Counted from the first letter of the stretch, positions 27,808 through 38,253 are shown. The stretch is 64,000 nt of DNA from Sphingobium psychrophilum (GCF_012927105.1 NZ_JABBFV010000007.1:62001-126000), one strand, 5' to 3'. Notes: a model not told the origin generated them from the letters alone. Translations and numbers: made by a program.

Positions 27808-28320
27808 ATGGCCACCGGCCTCTCCGCAATCTTCATGGCCAACCGCCCCGCCCTGCTGCGCTTTCTGCGCGCACGCGGCGCGGGCGAGGATGCCGAAGAT
27901 CTGTTGCAGGATATGTGGATGAAGCTGGAGGCCAAGGATCTTGGCCCCGTGTCCGATCCGCTGCCCTATCTCTATCGCATGGCCAATAATCTGATGCTGG
28001 ACCGCTATCGTTCCGCCACCCGGCGCGAGCGGCGCGAACAGGATTGGGCGGAGGGCGCGGGCGGCGTGATGGCCGACCCGACCGAGGATATCGCCGTCGA
28101 CGACCGCATGGTCCTCAACGAACAACTGGATCAGGCCCGCGCGGTGCTGCGCGACCTGGGGCCGCGGGTCGAAATGGTGTTCCGCCGCTTCCGTATCGAA
28201 GGGGTCGGGCAGCGCGTCATTGCCGACGAACTGGGGGTCAGCCTGACCACGGTGGAGAAGGACTTGCAAAAGGCCTATCGAGCGATGCTGACGCTCAAGC
28301 AGAAACTGGATACGGAATGA
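27808..28320 (+). CDS. ECF sigma factor, FecI-like
   Basis: About 170 residues. Region 2 reads FLRARGAGEDAEDLLQDMWMKLEA ... YLYRMANNLMLDRYR. Region 4 reads RVEMVFRRFRIEGVGQRVIADELGVSLTTVEKDLQKAYR, a helix-turn-helix. It lies directly before a FecR-like anti-sigma and a TonB receptor with an STN domain, the standard cell-surface signalling arrangement. In-frame starts at 27766, 27808 and 27835 all keep region 2; 27808 has the best, though weak, ribosome site. Confidence 0.92.
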   Translation: MATGLSAIFMANRPALLRFLRARGAGEDAEDLLQDMWMKLEAKDLGPVSDPLPYLYRMANNLMLDRYRSATRRERREQDWAEGAGGVMADPTEDIAVDDRMVLNEQLDQARAVLRDLGPRVEMVFRRFRIEGVGQRVIADELGVSLTTVEKDLQKAYRAMLTLKQKLDTE

Positions 28321-28375
28321 GCAGGCTGGCGACGTCTGCCTTATTACGGGGCACAAAAGAAACGGGGCTGGAGCC

Positions 28376-29320
28376 ATGATAAACGAGGAGGCGCTGGGCT
28401 GGGTCGTCCGCACGCGCGATCCCGATTTTGCCGATTGGGACGCCTTCACCGCATGGCTGGAGGCTGACCCTGCACATGCGTCCGCCTATGACGCGGTGAT
28501 GCTGGCGGACAGCGAGTTGGACAGCCTTATCCCGCCCGAACCCGTCGCCATGCCCGTGGCTGCAAACGATCCGGGCGTGCGCACGCGGCGTCCGCTGCGT
28601 TGGATCGGCGGCGGCGCGATTGCCGCCGCACTGGTCGCAACTGTCTCGATCGCTGTCCTCAACCGCAGCGACATCTACAGTGTCACCACACGCCCCGGCG
28701 AAACCCGCGTGATCGCGCTGGACGATGGCACCACCGTCGAACTGAACGGTGGCACGACCATGCGCTTCGACCGGAAGGACGCTCGTTTCGCCGCGCTCGA
28801 TACGGGCGAAGCCGCCTTCACCGTTCGCCATGACGTCGCCAACCCGTTCCGCGTGACCGTGGGCGACACGGTGTTCGAGGATGCCGGGACCGTCTTCAAC
28901 ATCGTCCATACCGACGCCGCGACCCGCATCGGCGTGTCCGAAGGCAAGGTGATCTACAACCCGCAGGCCGAAGCGATCGCCCTGCCCGCCGGCCGCGCAT
29001 TGGCAGAGGATGCGCAGGGCCTGCGCGTCATGGACATCGCCCCCGCCGCGGTAGCCAGCTGGCGCCAGGGTCGGCTGGTCTATGCCAATGCCGCCGTGGG
29101 CGACATCAGCCAGGATATCGGCCGATCGCTGGGCGTCACCCTGACCGCGACGCCGGGCGCGCGGGCGATGCGCTTTACCGGTACGATCCGGCTGGACCGC
29201 GACCCGGCGCTGTTCTTTGCGCAGGCCGCGCCGCTGATGGGGCTGACCGCCGTGCGGCAGGGCGAAGGCTGGCTCTTGCAGGAAGGGCCGACTAAGGAAG
29301 GAAATGGGCCGCAGAGCTGA
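28376..29320 (+). CDS. FecR family anti-sigma/sigma regulator
   Basis: Inner-membrane protein that relays the receptor signal to the sigma factor. 314 residues. The N-terminal cytosolic DUF4880-like part (EEALGWVVRTRDPDFADWDAFTAWL, HASAYDAV) ends before a single membrane helix at about 80-100 (IGGGAIAAALVATVSIAVL). The periplasmic FecR domain follows (TRPGETRVIALDDGTTVELNGGT, GEAAFTVRHD). Its 3' end overlaps the receptor start by 17 bases, so they are translated together. Confidence 0.93.
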   Translation: MINEEALGWVVRTRDPDFADWDAFTAWLEADPAHASAYDAVMLADSELDSLIPPEPVAMPVAANDPGVRTRRPLRWIGGGAIAAALVATVSIAVLNRSDIYSVTTRPGETRVIALDDGTTVELNGGTTMRFDRKDARFAALDTGEAAFTVRHDVANPFRVTVGDTVFEDAGTVFNIVHTDAATRIGVSEGKVIYNPQAEAIALPAGRALAEDAQGLRVMDIAPAAVASWRQGRLVYANAAVGDISQDIGRSLGVTLTATPGARAMRFTGTIRLDRDPALFFAQAAPLMGLTAVRQGEGWLLQEGPTKEGNGPQS

Positions 29321-31751
29321 CCTTCTTATTGTCACCGCCCCCGCAATCGCGATCGTCCTAGCGACGGCAACGCCCGCATCAGGGGCGGAAAGACAGGCTA
29401 TCAGCATCGCCCCCGGCAGGTTGGGCGAGGCGGCGATAGCGCTTGGCCGTCAAACCGGCGCCAGCATCGGCATGTCGGACCAGTCGCTGGCCGGCATCCG
29501 CACCCCCGCCGTCCAGGGCCGGATGAGCGCGGAGGCGGCGCTCAAGCAACTGCTCAAGGGCAGCGGCGCGAAGGCGCAGCGGATCGGCGGCAATGGCTGG
29601 CGCATCATACGCGCCCGCGCCGCGCGCCCCGCGCCAGCCGCCGCGCCTGCGCCGATCCAGGCCGCGCCGGTCGCTGAACAGCCCGCCGCAGAAATTATCG
29701 TCACCGCGTCGAAGCGCGACACGCCGCTCCCCCGCTATGCCGGCATGGTGGAGGCGCTGGACAGCCGCCTGTTCAGCACGGCGGAGGCGGCGGGCGGCAC
29801 CGCCACGCTGTTGGCGCGCGTCGCGAGCCTGAGTTCCACCCATGCCGGCGCGGGCCGCAACAAGCTGTTCATCCGCGCCATCGCGGATTCGGGCGTTGCC
29901 GGCCCGACCCAGGCGACCACCGGCCAATATCTGGGCGACATGCGCCTGAATTATGCCGCGCCCGACCCCGACCTCAAACTTTACGACGTCGGCCGGGTCG
30001 AGGTGCTGGAAGGGCCGCAGGGCACGCTCTACGGCGCAGGGTCGCTGGGCGGCATCATCCGCGTGATGCCCAATGCGCCGAACCTCGCCGAATATGGCGG
30101 GCAGATGTCGGCCGGCCTGTCCGCCACCCAGCATGGCGATCCGGGCGGCGACCTGTCGGCGACGCTCAATATCCCGATCGTGTCGGAGAAACTGGCGCTG
30201 CGCGTCGTCGGCTATGGCGTGCGCGACGGCGGCTATATCGACGACGTCAATCGCGGCAGCAAAGACGTCAACCGGACCGGCACCTATGGCGGCCGCGCCG
30301 CGCTGCGTTTTGCGCCCGACGCCGACTGGACCATCGACCTGAATGGCGTGTACCAGCATATCGACGGCGACGACGCCCAATATGCGGCCCGGTCGGTCGG
30401 GCGTCTGCAACGCGCCTCCGCCGTCGCCCAGCCCTATCAATCGGACTATCTGCTGGGCAACCTGCGGATCGAGAAACAGTGGGACAGCCTGCGCTTCGTG
30501 TCGTCCACCGGCTATGTCCGCCATGTCCTGGCCGAAAGCTATGACGCGACCCAGCCGGGCGGCCCGCCCGCCCTGTTCCGTCAGCGCAACAAGGTCGCCA
30601 TCTTCACGACCGAAAACCGGCTGGTGCGCGACCTGGACAATGGGCTGGGCTGGATATTGGGCGCATCCTATCTGCAAAGCACGTCCGACCTCAATCGGTC
30701 ACTGACCTCCTTCGGCACCGCCGAGATGCAGCCCGTCATCATTCCAGGTGTCGCAATGTTCGGCCGCGGCATGGCCGCGCCCGCGACCGGCGTGCGCAAC
30801 ATGGTCAAGGAAGCGACGCTGTTCGGCGAAGCCTCCTTCGAGCCAGTCAAGGGACTGATCGCGACCTTTGGCGGCCGACTGACCAACAGCCGCCTGTCGG
30901 GTGAGGCGCTCGATCCGGTCGCCGCGCTTTCCGACAGCGAACTGGCGCGGGCGGAGGCGCAGGCCGACCGCAGCGAGACGATCTTCCTGCCCTCCGCCTC
31001 GCTGCTGACCGACGCCATCCCCGACGTGACGCTCTACGCCCGCTTCCAGCAGGGCTTCCGCCCCGGCGGCCTGGCGGTCGACGACCAGCGGGTGCGCCGG
31101 TTCCAGAACGACCGCGTGTCCACCGTGGAGATCGGCGCGCGCAAGGGCGTGCCGGGCCGCGACATTTTCGCCGCCAGTGCGAATGTCGCCTATACCGACT
31201 GGCGCAACATCCAGGCCGACGTCACCGACCGCATCGGCCTGCCCACCACGGCCAATATCGGCGACGGGCGCATCTATACGGTCGAAGGGCGCATCGTCGT
31301 GCGGCCGACCCAGGTGATCACCCTGGACGGCAGCGTCATCTATAATGACAGCCGCCTGACCCAGCCCAACGACTTCATCCGCGCCCTATCCTATGACGGC
31401 CGGTCGCTGACCCTGCCCAATGTCGCCAATCTGGGCGGCCGGATCGCCGTTGATTATAACGCACGGGTGGGCGACGATATGCGCTTCCACCTGTCCGGCT
31501 CGGCCCGCTATGTCGGCAAGTCGCGGCTGGGCGTCGGCCCGATCCTCGGCCAGACGCAAGGCGACTATGTCGACACCAGCCTGTCCGCCAGCCTGACACG
31601 CGGGCCGGTGCAATATTCGCTGTCGCTGACGAACCTGCTCGACAGCAACGGCAATCGCTTTTCGCTGGGCACGCCGTTCGACCTGCGCACAGACTATTAC
31701 ACGCCGCTGCGTCCCCGGACGGTGCGCGTCGGGATCGATTTCGCTTTCTGA
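29304..31751 (+). CDS. TonB-dependent receptor with STN signalling domain
   Basis: Outer-membrane transporter of 815 residues. Signal peptide about 1-28. An STN (secretin/TonB N-terminal) domain spans about 35-105 (SIAPGRLGEAAIALGRQTG ... AALKQLLKGSGAKAQRI), the part that talks to FecR. A TonB-box-like stretch EIIVTASKRDT lies at about 131-141, then the plug (VEVLEGPQGTLYGAGSLGGIIRV) and the barrel (ARFQQGFRPGGLAVDD, ending VRVGIDFAF with terminal Phe). The system senses and imports a substrate such as an Fe-siderophore; the actual ligand is not readable. Confidence 0.94.
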   Translation: MGRRADLLIVTAPAIAIVLATATPASGAERQAISIAPGRLGEAAIALGRQTGASIGMSDQSLAGIRTPAVQGRMSAEAALKQLLKGSGAKAQRIGGNGWRIIRARAARPAPAAAPAPIQAAPVAEQPAAEIIVTASKRDTPLPRYAGMVEALDSRLFSTAEAAGGTATLLARVASLSSTHAGAGRNKLFIRAIADSGVAGPTQATTGQYLGDMRLNYAAPDPDLKLYDVGRVEVLEGPQGTLYGAGSLGGIIRVMPNAPNLAEYGGQMSAGLSATQHGDPGGDLSATLNIPIVSEKLALRVVGYGVRDGGYIDDVNRGSKDVNRTGTYGGRAALRFAPDADWTIDLNGVYQHIDGDDAQYAARSVGRLQRASAVAQPYQSDYLLGNLRIEKQWDSLRFVSSTGYVRHVLAESYDATQPGGPPALFRQRNKVAIFTTENRLVRDLDNGLGWILGASYLQSTSDLNRSLTSFGTAEMQPVIIPGVAMFGRGMAAPATGVRNMVKEATLFGEASFEPVKGLIATFGGRLTNSRLSGEALDPVAALSDSELARAEAQADRSETIFLPSASLLTDAIPDVTLYARFQQGFRPGGLAVDDQRVRRFQNDRVSTVEIGARKGVPGRDIFAASANVAYTDWRNIQADVTDRIGLPTTANIGDGRIYTVEGRIVVRPTQVITLDGSVIYNDSRLTQPNDFIRALSYDGRSLTLPNVANLGGRIAVDYNARVGDDMRFHLSGSARYVGKSRLGVGPILGQTQGDYVDTSLSASLTRGPVQYSLSLTNLLDSNGNRFSLGTPFDLRTDYYTPLRPRTVRVGIDFAF

Positions 31752-31776
31752 CGTTCTGGATCTGGGCTTATTCACG

Positions 31777-31893
31777 CCGTTCGTCCTGAGTAGCCATTGA
31801 GCTTGTCGAAATGGCGTATCGAAGGATGGCGCAATGCGCTGAGCCTTCGATACGGGCCTTCGTCTTCGCTCAGTCCCTACGCAGGGCGAACGG
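31777..31893. repeat. REP-like palindromic repeat pair
   Basis: Left unit ccgttcgtcctgagtagc, then cattgagcttgtcgaaatgg and cgtatcgaagg. The facing unit ends tccctacgcagggcgaacgg. About 20 bases (atggcgcaatgcgctgagcc) separate the units. This is the plain form of the arrangement that holds the GIY-YIG ORF at 7333-7713. Confidence 0.9.
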
Positions 31894-32023
31894 TGTTGGC
31901 GAAAAATCACGCTCGAATGAATCTGAACAACCATTCATCGCATTGCCTGACGGAAGCCACGGTCGGGCGTCGTCCCATGCGCACGCGCGCCTTTGATACA
32001 GCGCGATACGCAGAGGAGACATC

Positions 32024-35000
32024 ATGCGACATCTATTGGCCTGCACGGCGATCGCGCCCGTGCTCGTGGCCCTTACCGTGGCCAATGCCGCGGCCGAAAC
32101 CACCATCGCTACTGCCACCACCGCCGCCGTCAAGACCTCCACCGTGGCCAACGGCGGCGCTGACGACATCACCATCAGTGCGGCGGGATCGATCAAGCTG
32201 ACCGCCGGCGCGGCCGTCACGGTCGACAGCAACAACAAGGTGTCGAACGCCGGCACCATCACCATCAATGACGCCAACAACGTCACCGGCATCCTGGTCG
32301 CGCCCGGCACGACCGGCAATATTACCAACAGCGGCACCATCACGCTGACGGAAGATTATACCGCGACCGATACCGACAGCGATGGCGACATTGACGGCGC
32401 CTTCGCCAAGGGGTCGGGCAAGACCGCCATCTGGGTCCAGTCCGGTGCCGCCCATACGGGCAATATCGACCATAGCGGCACGATCACGATAGAGGGCAAC
32501 CAGTCGGCCGCTATCCGCCTGGACGGCGCGCTGACCGGCAACCTGTCGACCAGCGGCGCCACCAGCGTCCTCGGCGACAACAGCTATGGCGTGGTCGCCA
32601 ATGATGTGACCGGCAATGTCACGCTGCGCGGCTCCACTTCGGTCCAGGGCGCCAACAGCATCGGCGCGGCGCTGTTGGGCGACGTCACCGGCGCGGTCAA
32701 AATCCAGGGCACGATCGTCAGCACCGGATATCGCAGCACGACCCGCCCCACCGACGTCACGAAGCTGGATGCGGACGATCTGCTACAGGGCGGATCGGCC
32801 GTCGTGATCGCGGGCAATGTGACCGGCGGCATCATCTTGGACATCCCCCCGACGCTGGACAGCACCGACACGGACGTCGATGACGATGGCCTGACGGACA
32901 GCACGGAAGGCACCGCTTCGGTCATCACCTACGGATCGGCAGCGGCGGTCCAGATCGGCGCGGCGGACGTCGATACCGCCATCGGCGCGGTTGCGGCGGG
33001 CAGCACCGGATACGGCCTGATCGTAAAGGGCGGCATCGCGGGCTACGGCATCTATGACGGCATCGCCGCCAACGGGCTGGTCATCGGCGGCCTGGGCGGC
33101 GACGTATCGATCGCAAAGGGCGTGCAGGTCAGCGGCACGGTCGCGGCCGTCTCCTACGACAGCAGCGCCACCGCCATGCGCCTGGGTTCAGGGGCCAGCG
33201 CCGATACGATCGACATCAGCGGAACGGTAGCGGCCAGCGGATCGTCGAAGGACGGGACGTCGGCGCGCGGCCTGGTGATCGACGCGGGCGCTTCGGTGGC
33301 CTCGATCAAGGTCAGCGGCACCGTGGACGCATCAGCCGCCAGCACGGAAAAGGGGGTCGCCATAGCGATCCTGGATTCGTCGGGCACCGTGTCCAGCCTG
33401 TCCAACACCGGCAAGATCAGTGCGTCGGGTGGCAAGACCGGATCGAATATCGCGATCGACCTTTCAGCCAACGGCAGCGGCGTCACCTTGACCCAAGCGG
33501 CCGCATCCGCCACCGCAACCGCCCCCAGCATCCTCGGCGACATCCGCCTGGGGTCGGGCAATGACGCGCTGACCGTGTCGGCCGGGACCATCACCGGCAA
33601 CCTGGCCATGGGCGCGGGTGACGACAGCCTGTCGCTATCCGGCGCATCCAGCCTGACAGGCAACATCGCCTTCGGCGCGGGCACGAACAGCCTGACGCTG
33701 GCGGGTACGTCCAGCATCACCGGTGCCGTCGATTTCGGCAGCGGCTCGGGCACGATGACCCTGGGCGGCACATCGTCCCTGTCCGGCGCGCTCAGCAATA
33801 GTGGCAATGTGGCCGTGGTGCTGAACGGCGGCACGCTCAACGCCACCAACACCGGCACCGTGGCGCTCGCCTCGCTCGCCGCAAACGGCACGTCCACCAT
33901 CGGCGTCACCATCGATGCTGCCACCGGCGCCAACACCGTCTACACCGTCGCGGGCGCGGCCAGCTTCGCCAGCGGATCGCTGGTCAAGGTCAACCTGACC
34001 GAAGTCGGCGGATCGGCGGGCGACTATGTCATCGTGCGCGCCGGATCGCTTAGCGGATCACCGACGCTGGGTGCCACCACGCTGCTGCCCTATATCTTCA
34101 AGGGCAGCGTCGCGGGGAATAGCACGGCTGGCACGGTGACCCTGTCGATCGCGGCCAAGACCGTGTCGGAACTGGGGTTGAGCGGATCGACCGCCAGCGC
34201 CTATTCGGCGATCTTCAACGCGCTGGATAATGACGCCGATGTGGCCGGCGCCTATCTGGCGATCACCGACGGGGCGACGCTGACCGGCAACCTGCGCCAG
34301 ATGCTGCCCGACCATGCCGGTGGCACGTTCGAAGCGGTCACCGCGGGATCGCGCGCCACCGCGCGCATCCTGTCCGACCCCAATGGTATCTACCGCACCA
34401 AGGACGGGCGTCTGGGCTTCTGGTTGCAACAGGTCGCCTTTGGCAGCGCCAAGAGCGTGGGCAGCACCGCTTCCTATGACATCAACGGCTGGGGCGCGGG
34501 CGGCGGCCTGGAATATCTGAGCGACATCGGCGCGTTCGGCGGTTCCTTCGCCTATATCCATGGCAGCGACAGTGGCGGCGGTTCGAACAATACGGTCGAT
34601 TCCGACCAGTTCGAACTGGCGGCGCACTGGCGCGGTCAATGGGGTCCGTTCCTCAGTTTCGCCCGCCTGTCTGCCGCGCGCATCAAGTTCGACGGCAGCC
34701 GCCATTTCGAAAGCGGCGATGTCGTCCGTACGGCCAATGGCAACTGGAACGGCACGCTGCTGTCGGGCACGGCGGGCGCATCCTATCAGTGGCAGATGGG
34801 CCGTTTCGGCCTGCGTCCCGCGGTCGGCATCGACTATTACCGCCTCAAGGAGAATGGCTATAGCGAAAGCGGCGGCGGCGATGCGTTCAACTTGACCGTG
34901 CTGGGCCGCACCAGCGACGAACTGACCGCCAACGGCACCGTGACCGCCGGCTACGACTTCGGCAGCCTCAACAAGGAGGATGGCTGGGTTCGGCTGGAAC

Positions 35001-35233
35001 TGGAAGGCGGGCGTCGCCAGATCGTGGGCGGATCGCTGGGCGACACTACCGCGTCCTTCACGGGCGGCGACCAGTTCACCCTGGTATCGGAAGACCGCAC
35101 CAATGGCTGGACCGGCCGTGCGCGACTCTATGGCGGCACCGACACGTTCCGCGTGGGCGGCGAATTTGGCGCGGAGGAACAACAAAATCACGTCGCCATT
35201 TCATTTAGGGCGACGGTAAACTTCGTCCTGTGA
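32024..35233 (+). CDS. Autotransporter (type Va) with beta-helical passenger
   Basis: 1069 residues. Signal peptide 1-25 ending NAAAE. A long Thr/Ser/Gly/Ala-rich passenger (about 26-760) has repeated strands such as GNITNSGTITL, GNIDHSGTITI, GNVTLRGSTSV and GNLAMGAGDDSLSLSG, typical of a beta-helix. Two Asp-rich stretches (DTDSDGDIDG, DTDVDDDGLTD) look like calcium-binding loops. From about 770 an autotransporter barrel follows (GFWLQQVAFGSAKSVGSTASYDINGWGAGGG ... VAISFRATVNFVL). No protease or lipase catalytic motif is seen, so an adhesin or surface-layer role is most likely. Follows the FecI/FecR/receptor set but is separated from it by a repeat. Confidence 0.88.
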   Translation: MRHLLACTAIAPVLVALTVANAAAETTIATATTAAVKTSTVANGGADDITISAAGSIKLTAGAAVTVDSNNKVSNAGTITINDANNVTGILVAPGTTGNITNSGTITLTEDYTATDTDSDGDIDGAFAKGSGKTAIWVQSGAAHTGNIDHSGTITIEGNQSAAIRLDGALTGNLSTSGATSVLGDNSYGVVANDVTGNVTLRGSTSVQGANSIGAALLGDVTGAVKIQGTIVSTGYRSTTRPTDVTKLDADDLLQGGSAVVIAGNVTGGIILDIPPTLDSTDTDVDDDGLTDSTEGTASVITYGSAAAVQIGAADVDTAIGAVAAGSTGYGLIVKGGIAGYGIYDGIAANGLVIGGLGGDVSIAKGVQVSGTVAAVSYDSSATAMRLGSGASADTIDISGTVAASGSSKDGTSARGLVIDAGASVASIKVSGTVDASAASTEKGVAIAILDSSGTVSSLSNTGKISASGGKTGSNIAIDLSANGSGVTLTQAAASATATAPSILGDIRLGSGNDALTVSAGTITGNLAMGAGDDSLSLSGASSLTGNIAFGAGTNSLTLAGTSSITGAVDFGSGSGTMTLGGTSSLSGALSNSGNVAVVLNGGTLNATNTGTVALASLAANGTSTIGVTIDAATGANTVYTVAGAASFASGSLVKVNLTEVGGSAGDYVIVRAGSLSGSPTLGATTLLPYIFKGSVAGNSTAGTVTLSIAAKTVSELGLSGSTASAYSAIFNALDNDADVAGAYLAITDGATLTGNLRQMLPDHAGGTFEAVTAGSRATARILSDPNGIYRTKDGRLGFWLQQVAFGSAKSVGSTASYDINGWGAGGGLEYLSDIGAFGGSFAYIHGSDSGGGSNNTVDSDQFELAAHWRGQWGPFLSFARLSAARIKFDGSRHFESGDVVRTANGNWNGTLLSGTAGASYQWQMGRFGLRPAVGIDYYRLKENGYSESGGGDAFNLTVLGRTSDELTANGTVTAGYDFGSLNKEDGWVRLELEGGRRQIVGGSLGDTTASFTGGDQFTLVSEDRTNGWTGRARLYGGTDTFRVGGEFGAEEQQNHVAISFRATVNFVL

Positions 35234-35333
35234 CGTCTTGAGAATGAAAGGACGGGCCACACCCCACAGACCCTCCCGGTCCGTCCCTTCCGCTCCGGCA
35301 ACAATCCCTCCCCAAGGGCGCCGGGCATAAAAG

Positions 35334-35372
35334 AGGGGCGTCGCCGGTCCCCCCGGCGGCGCCCCTTTCTTT
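35334..35372 (+). terminator. Intrinsic terminator after the autotransporter
   Basis: Fourteen-base stem aggggcgtcgccgg/ccggcggcgcccct with one G-T pair, loop tcccc, then a T-rich tail ttcttta. About 100 bases after the stop. Confidence 0.9.
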
Positions 35373-35376
35373 ATAT

Positions 35377-35952
35377 TCAGGACAAATTTTGCCTTATCTG
35401 CGCCAGAAGCTGGCGCAGCGCCTCTCGCATGATGTCGCTTGGCGGCATTGCTTCGCCTTTGCTGACCTTGATCTGAACCCGCACTTCGCGCGGCTCAGTC
35501 AACAAGCCCGCAGCGGACCAATCGAAAACAAAATCCGCTTCACCGGAAAGATCTTGCCTGTCGCCAGTGCCAAACACACCCCATGATTTGGCGCATAGTT
35601 TGACGCGCATTGCCTTGAAACCGACTTTCAGGCCATCGATGGCAGGCCCGCCGACATCCCGCTCATCGGCAACCTGCTGCATCAACAATGCCAAATCTCT
35701 CTGGGATCGCACGAAATCCCTGCCACGCAAGCTGCTGTTTGGCAGACACATCAAACCGGCGCGAACCGGGCCGACGACGGCTTCGAGCGCGAAGTCGATG
35801 GATGTGCTTATCGCGCGGATATCGCTCGTCGCCAAACGCGGCGCAGCATCAGCCGACGTGGAAGCGCGATCCCCCTTTTCTTGGGTAGATCGCGCCTCGG
35901 ACGCGCCGGAATTTATAAGGGCGACAAGCGCCAGCCAAATAAGGAATTTCAT
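35377..35952 (-). CDS. Secreted protein of unknown function
   Basis: 191 residues from the ATG at 35952, giving signal peptide MKFLIWLALVALINSGASEA. The mature protein contains single cysteines in LMCLPNS and KLCAKSW and a C-terminal amphipathic helix DIMREALRQLLAQIRQNL. No family recognised. GC content is lower than in its neighbours, which suggests an accessory gene. It ends beside the autotransporter terminator and follows gatB on the same strand. Confidence 0.6.
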   Translation of the reverse strand: MKFLIWLALVALINSGASEARSTQEKGDRASTSADAAPRLATSDIRAISTSIDFALEAVVGPVRAGLMCLPNSSLRGRDFVRSQRDLALLMQQVADERDVGGPAIDGLKVGFKAMRVKLCAKSWGVFGTGDRQDLSGEADFVFDWSAAGLLTEPREVRVQIKVSKGEAMPPSDIMREALRQLLAQIRQNLS

Positions 35953-36029
35953 AGCCCCTCTTTCGGCAGCCATGAAAAACACTTGCCCTGTTTACTCAAG
36001 CCGAAATCAAAAGCGGCAGGGCAGAAATG

Positions 36030-37535
36030 CTATCCCGCCAGCGCTTTTTTCACCTGTTCGTTGACGACCTGAGGGTTCGCCTTGCCCTGCATTGCCTTCA
36101 TCGTCTGGCCCACGAAGAAGCCGAACAGGGCTTCCTTGCCGCCGCGATACTGATCGACCTTGTCGCCATTGTCGGCCATCACCTTGGCCACCGCCGCTTC
36201 GATTGCGCCGGTGTCGCTAGTCTGCTTCAGCCCCTTTTCCTTGACGATCTTGCCAGGCTTGTCGCCGGTTTCCAGCATGATCTCGAACACCTGCTTGGCG
36301 ATCGTCCCGCTGATCGTGCCGTCGGCGACCAACGCCAGCAGTTCCGCGCCATCGGTCGGGCCGACCGGACTGGTGTCCAGCGTCTTGCCGATCCGGTTGA
36401 GTGCGCCATAGAGTTCCGACAACAGCCAGTTGGCCGACGCCTTGGCGACGTCGCTCTCGCTCTTGCCCTGGATGCGTGCGGCCTCGCTCACCAGCAATTC
36501 GAACCAGCGGGCCGTGTCGGCGTCAGCCGTCAGTGTCGCAGCGTTATAGGCGGAGAGGCCCAGCGCCTGCTCGTAGCGCTTGCGCTTGGGGTCAGGCAGT
36601 TCGGGCAGCGACGCACGGCACGCCTCCAGAAATGCATCGTCCAGTTCCAGCGGCAACAGGTCAGGATCGGGGAAGTAGCGATAGTCGTGCGCATCTTCCT
36701 TAGACCGCATCGATCGCGTCTCGTTCCGGTCGGGATCGTAGAGCCGCGTTTCCTGCACGATCTTGCCGCCCGCCTCCAGCACATCGACCTGCCGGTTCGC
36801 CTCATGCTCGACCACGGCCATCACGAAGCGGACCGAGTTGACGTTCTTCGTTTCGGTGCGCGTGCCAAACTCATCGCCAGGCTTGCGCACGGACACGTTC
36901 ACGTCGGCGCGCATCGACCCCTGGTCCATATTGCCGTCGCACGATCCCACATAGCGCAGGATCGTCCGCAGCTTCGCCAGATAAGCCCCCGCTTCGGCGG
37001 GCGAGCGCATGTCGGGCTTCGACACGATTTCCATCAGCGCCACGCCCGACCGGTTGAGGTCGACATAGGAGCTGGTGGGATGCTGGTCGTGCATCAGCTT
37101 CCCGGCATCCTGCTCGACATGGATGCGCTCGACGCCGATCACCTTGGTGCTGGTTTCCGGGTTCTTCTCGTCCAGCACGATCTCGACCTGCCCTTCACCC
37201 ACGATCGGGTGATAGAGCTGGCTGATCTGATAGCCCTGCGGCAAATCCGCGTAGAAATAATTTTTCCGGTCGAAGCGGGACCATTTGTTGATCTGCGCGT
37301 CGATCGCCATGCCGGTGCGCACCGCCTGGCGGATGCACTCCTGATTGGGCACGGGCAACATGCCGGGCATGGCCGCATCGACCAGGCTGACCTGCGTGTT
37401 CGGTTCCGCCCCGAACGCGGTCGCCGCGCCGGAAAAAAGCTTGGCGTTCGACGTCACCTGCGCATGGACCTCCAGGCCGATCACGACCTCCCACTCGCCG
37501 GTTGCGCCCTGGATGCGATAGGTTGATTCAGTCAT
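36030..37535 (-). CDS. gatB: Asp-tRNA(Asn)/Glu-tRNA(Gln) amidotransferase subunit B
   Basis: Binds the misacylated tRNA and phosphorylates the Glu/Asp side chain in the GatCAB complex. 501 residues. Motifs: [60 protein letters not shown] and [16 protein letters not shown], with a C-terminal YqeY-like tail ending near QVKKAL. Its ATG overlaps the vapC stop by one base (TGATG), so its translation depends on a toxin-antitoxin pair lying between gatA and gatB. Confidence 0.97.
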   Translation of the reverse strand: MTESTYRIQGATGEWEVVIGLEVHAQVTSNAKLFSGAATAFGAEPNTQVSLVDAAMPGMLPVPNQECIRQAVRTGMAIDAQINKWSRFDRKNYFYADLPQGYQISQLYHPIVGEGQVEIVLDEKNPETSTKVIGVERIHVEQDAGKLMHDQHPTSSYVDLNRSGVALMEIVSKPDMRSPAEAGAYLAKLRTILRYVGSCDGNMDQGSMRADVNVSVRKPGDEFGTRTETKNVNSVRFVMAVVEHEANRQVDVLEAGGKIVQETRLYDPDRNETRSMRSKEDAHDYRYFPDPDLLPLELDDAFLEACRASLPELPDPKRKRYEQALGLSAYNAATLTADADTARWFELLVSEAARIQGKSESDVAKASANWLLSELYGALNRIGKTLDTSPVGPTDGAELLALVADGTISGTIAKQVFEIMLETGDKPGKIVKEKGLKQTSDTGAIEAAVAKVMADNGDKVDQYRGGKEALFGFFVGQTMKAMQGKANPQVVNEQVKKALAG

Positions 37536-37951
37536 CAGTCGTCCTTTGATGGCGTGATCAAAGGCACGCCGGGAAAATAGCTACGATAAAAACGCGGATC
37601 GCGCGTCAGGATGGATGCGCCGGCGGATTGGGCATGACCGCCGATCAGGAAGTCGGCAAGGATGGCTTTGGCCACCCCCGGCTGCTTTCGAGCGCGATGC
37701 ACTTCAAAGGCGCGCCCTGCCAGAAATGCCCCCTCCGGCATCAAGGGTTCCACGTCGATAAGCATGGCAGCCAGAAGAACGCGCAGATCATCCAATGCCT
37801 CGAATCTTGGTGCCATTTCGCCGATCACTATCGGATTTACGAATAGATGAGCGCCCAATGCAGCACGGTCGATATTGGCAGCGGACCATTCGAACCAATG
37901 AGGATCACGATCCAGAACATCGATAAGCACGTTTGAATCGACAAGGATCAC
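37535..37951 (-). CDS. vapC: VapC-like PIN-domain toxin
   Basis: Predicted Mg-dependent endoribonuclease of 138 residues; related VapC toxins cut tRNA or rRNA. PIN acidic residues are in the expected places: D4 in [12 protein letters not shown]45 in IVIGEMAP, D99 in [14 protein letters not shown], and D117 in [10 protein letters not shown]. Its start overlaps the vapB stop by four bases (ATGA), and its stop overlaps the gatB start. The catalytic site looks intact. Confidence 0.9.
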   Translation of the reverse strand: MILVDSNVLIDVLDRDPHWFEWSAANIDRAALGAHLFVNPIVIGEMAPRFEALDDLRVLLAAMLIDVEPLMPEGAFLAGRAFEVHRARKQPGVAKAILADFLIGGHAQSAGASILTRDPRFYRSYFPGVPLITPSKDD

Positions 37952-38241
37952 GGTTCGTAATTGCCCCGTATCTCCCGCATATACTCATCCGTACTCATAC
38001 CGTCAGGATTGGGATATTTCCCGGCGATCGCATTGATCGCTTCACGTACCCGTCGGCTTCTCTCGGCTGCTTCCTCAGGACTGAACCCCAGCGGCGCAAC
38101 CACCACTTGCCCCGCTTCATTCAGCACAACCTTATAAGGCTGCCCCGGCACCAGACCGGCGGCGTCGCGCATGGCTTTGGGAATCAATATCTGACCCTTG
38201 CTCGTCATGGTGCCGGTTTCGATCTTGCTCTGCGCGTTCAT
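37948..38241 (-). CDS. vapB: VapB-like antitoxin, AbrB/SpoVT fold
   Basis: 97 residues from the ATG at 38241, with ggag eight bases upstream. The swapped-hairpin DNA-binding domain is visible in TGTMTSKGQILIPKAMRDAAGLVPGQPYKVVLNEAGQVVV, and the C-terminal tail that should wrap the toxin follows ([12 protein letters not shown]). It likely represses its own promoter through the palindrome at 38254-38273. Overlaps vapC by four bases. Confidence 0.9.
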   Translation of the reverse strand: MNAQSKIETGTMTSKGQILIPKAMRDAAGLVPGQPYKVVLNEAGQVVVAPLGFSPEEAAERSRRVREAINAIAGKYPNPDGMSTDEYMREIRGNYEP

Positions 38242-38253
38242 CGCCAAATCTCC

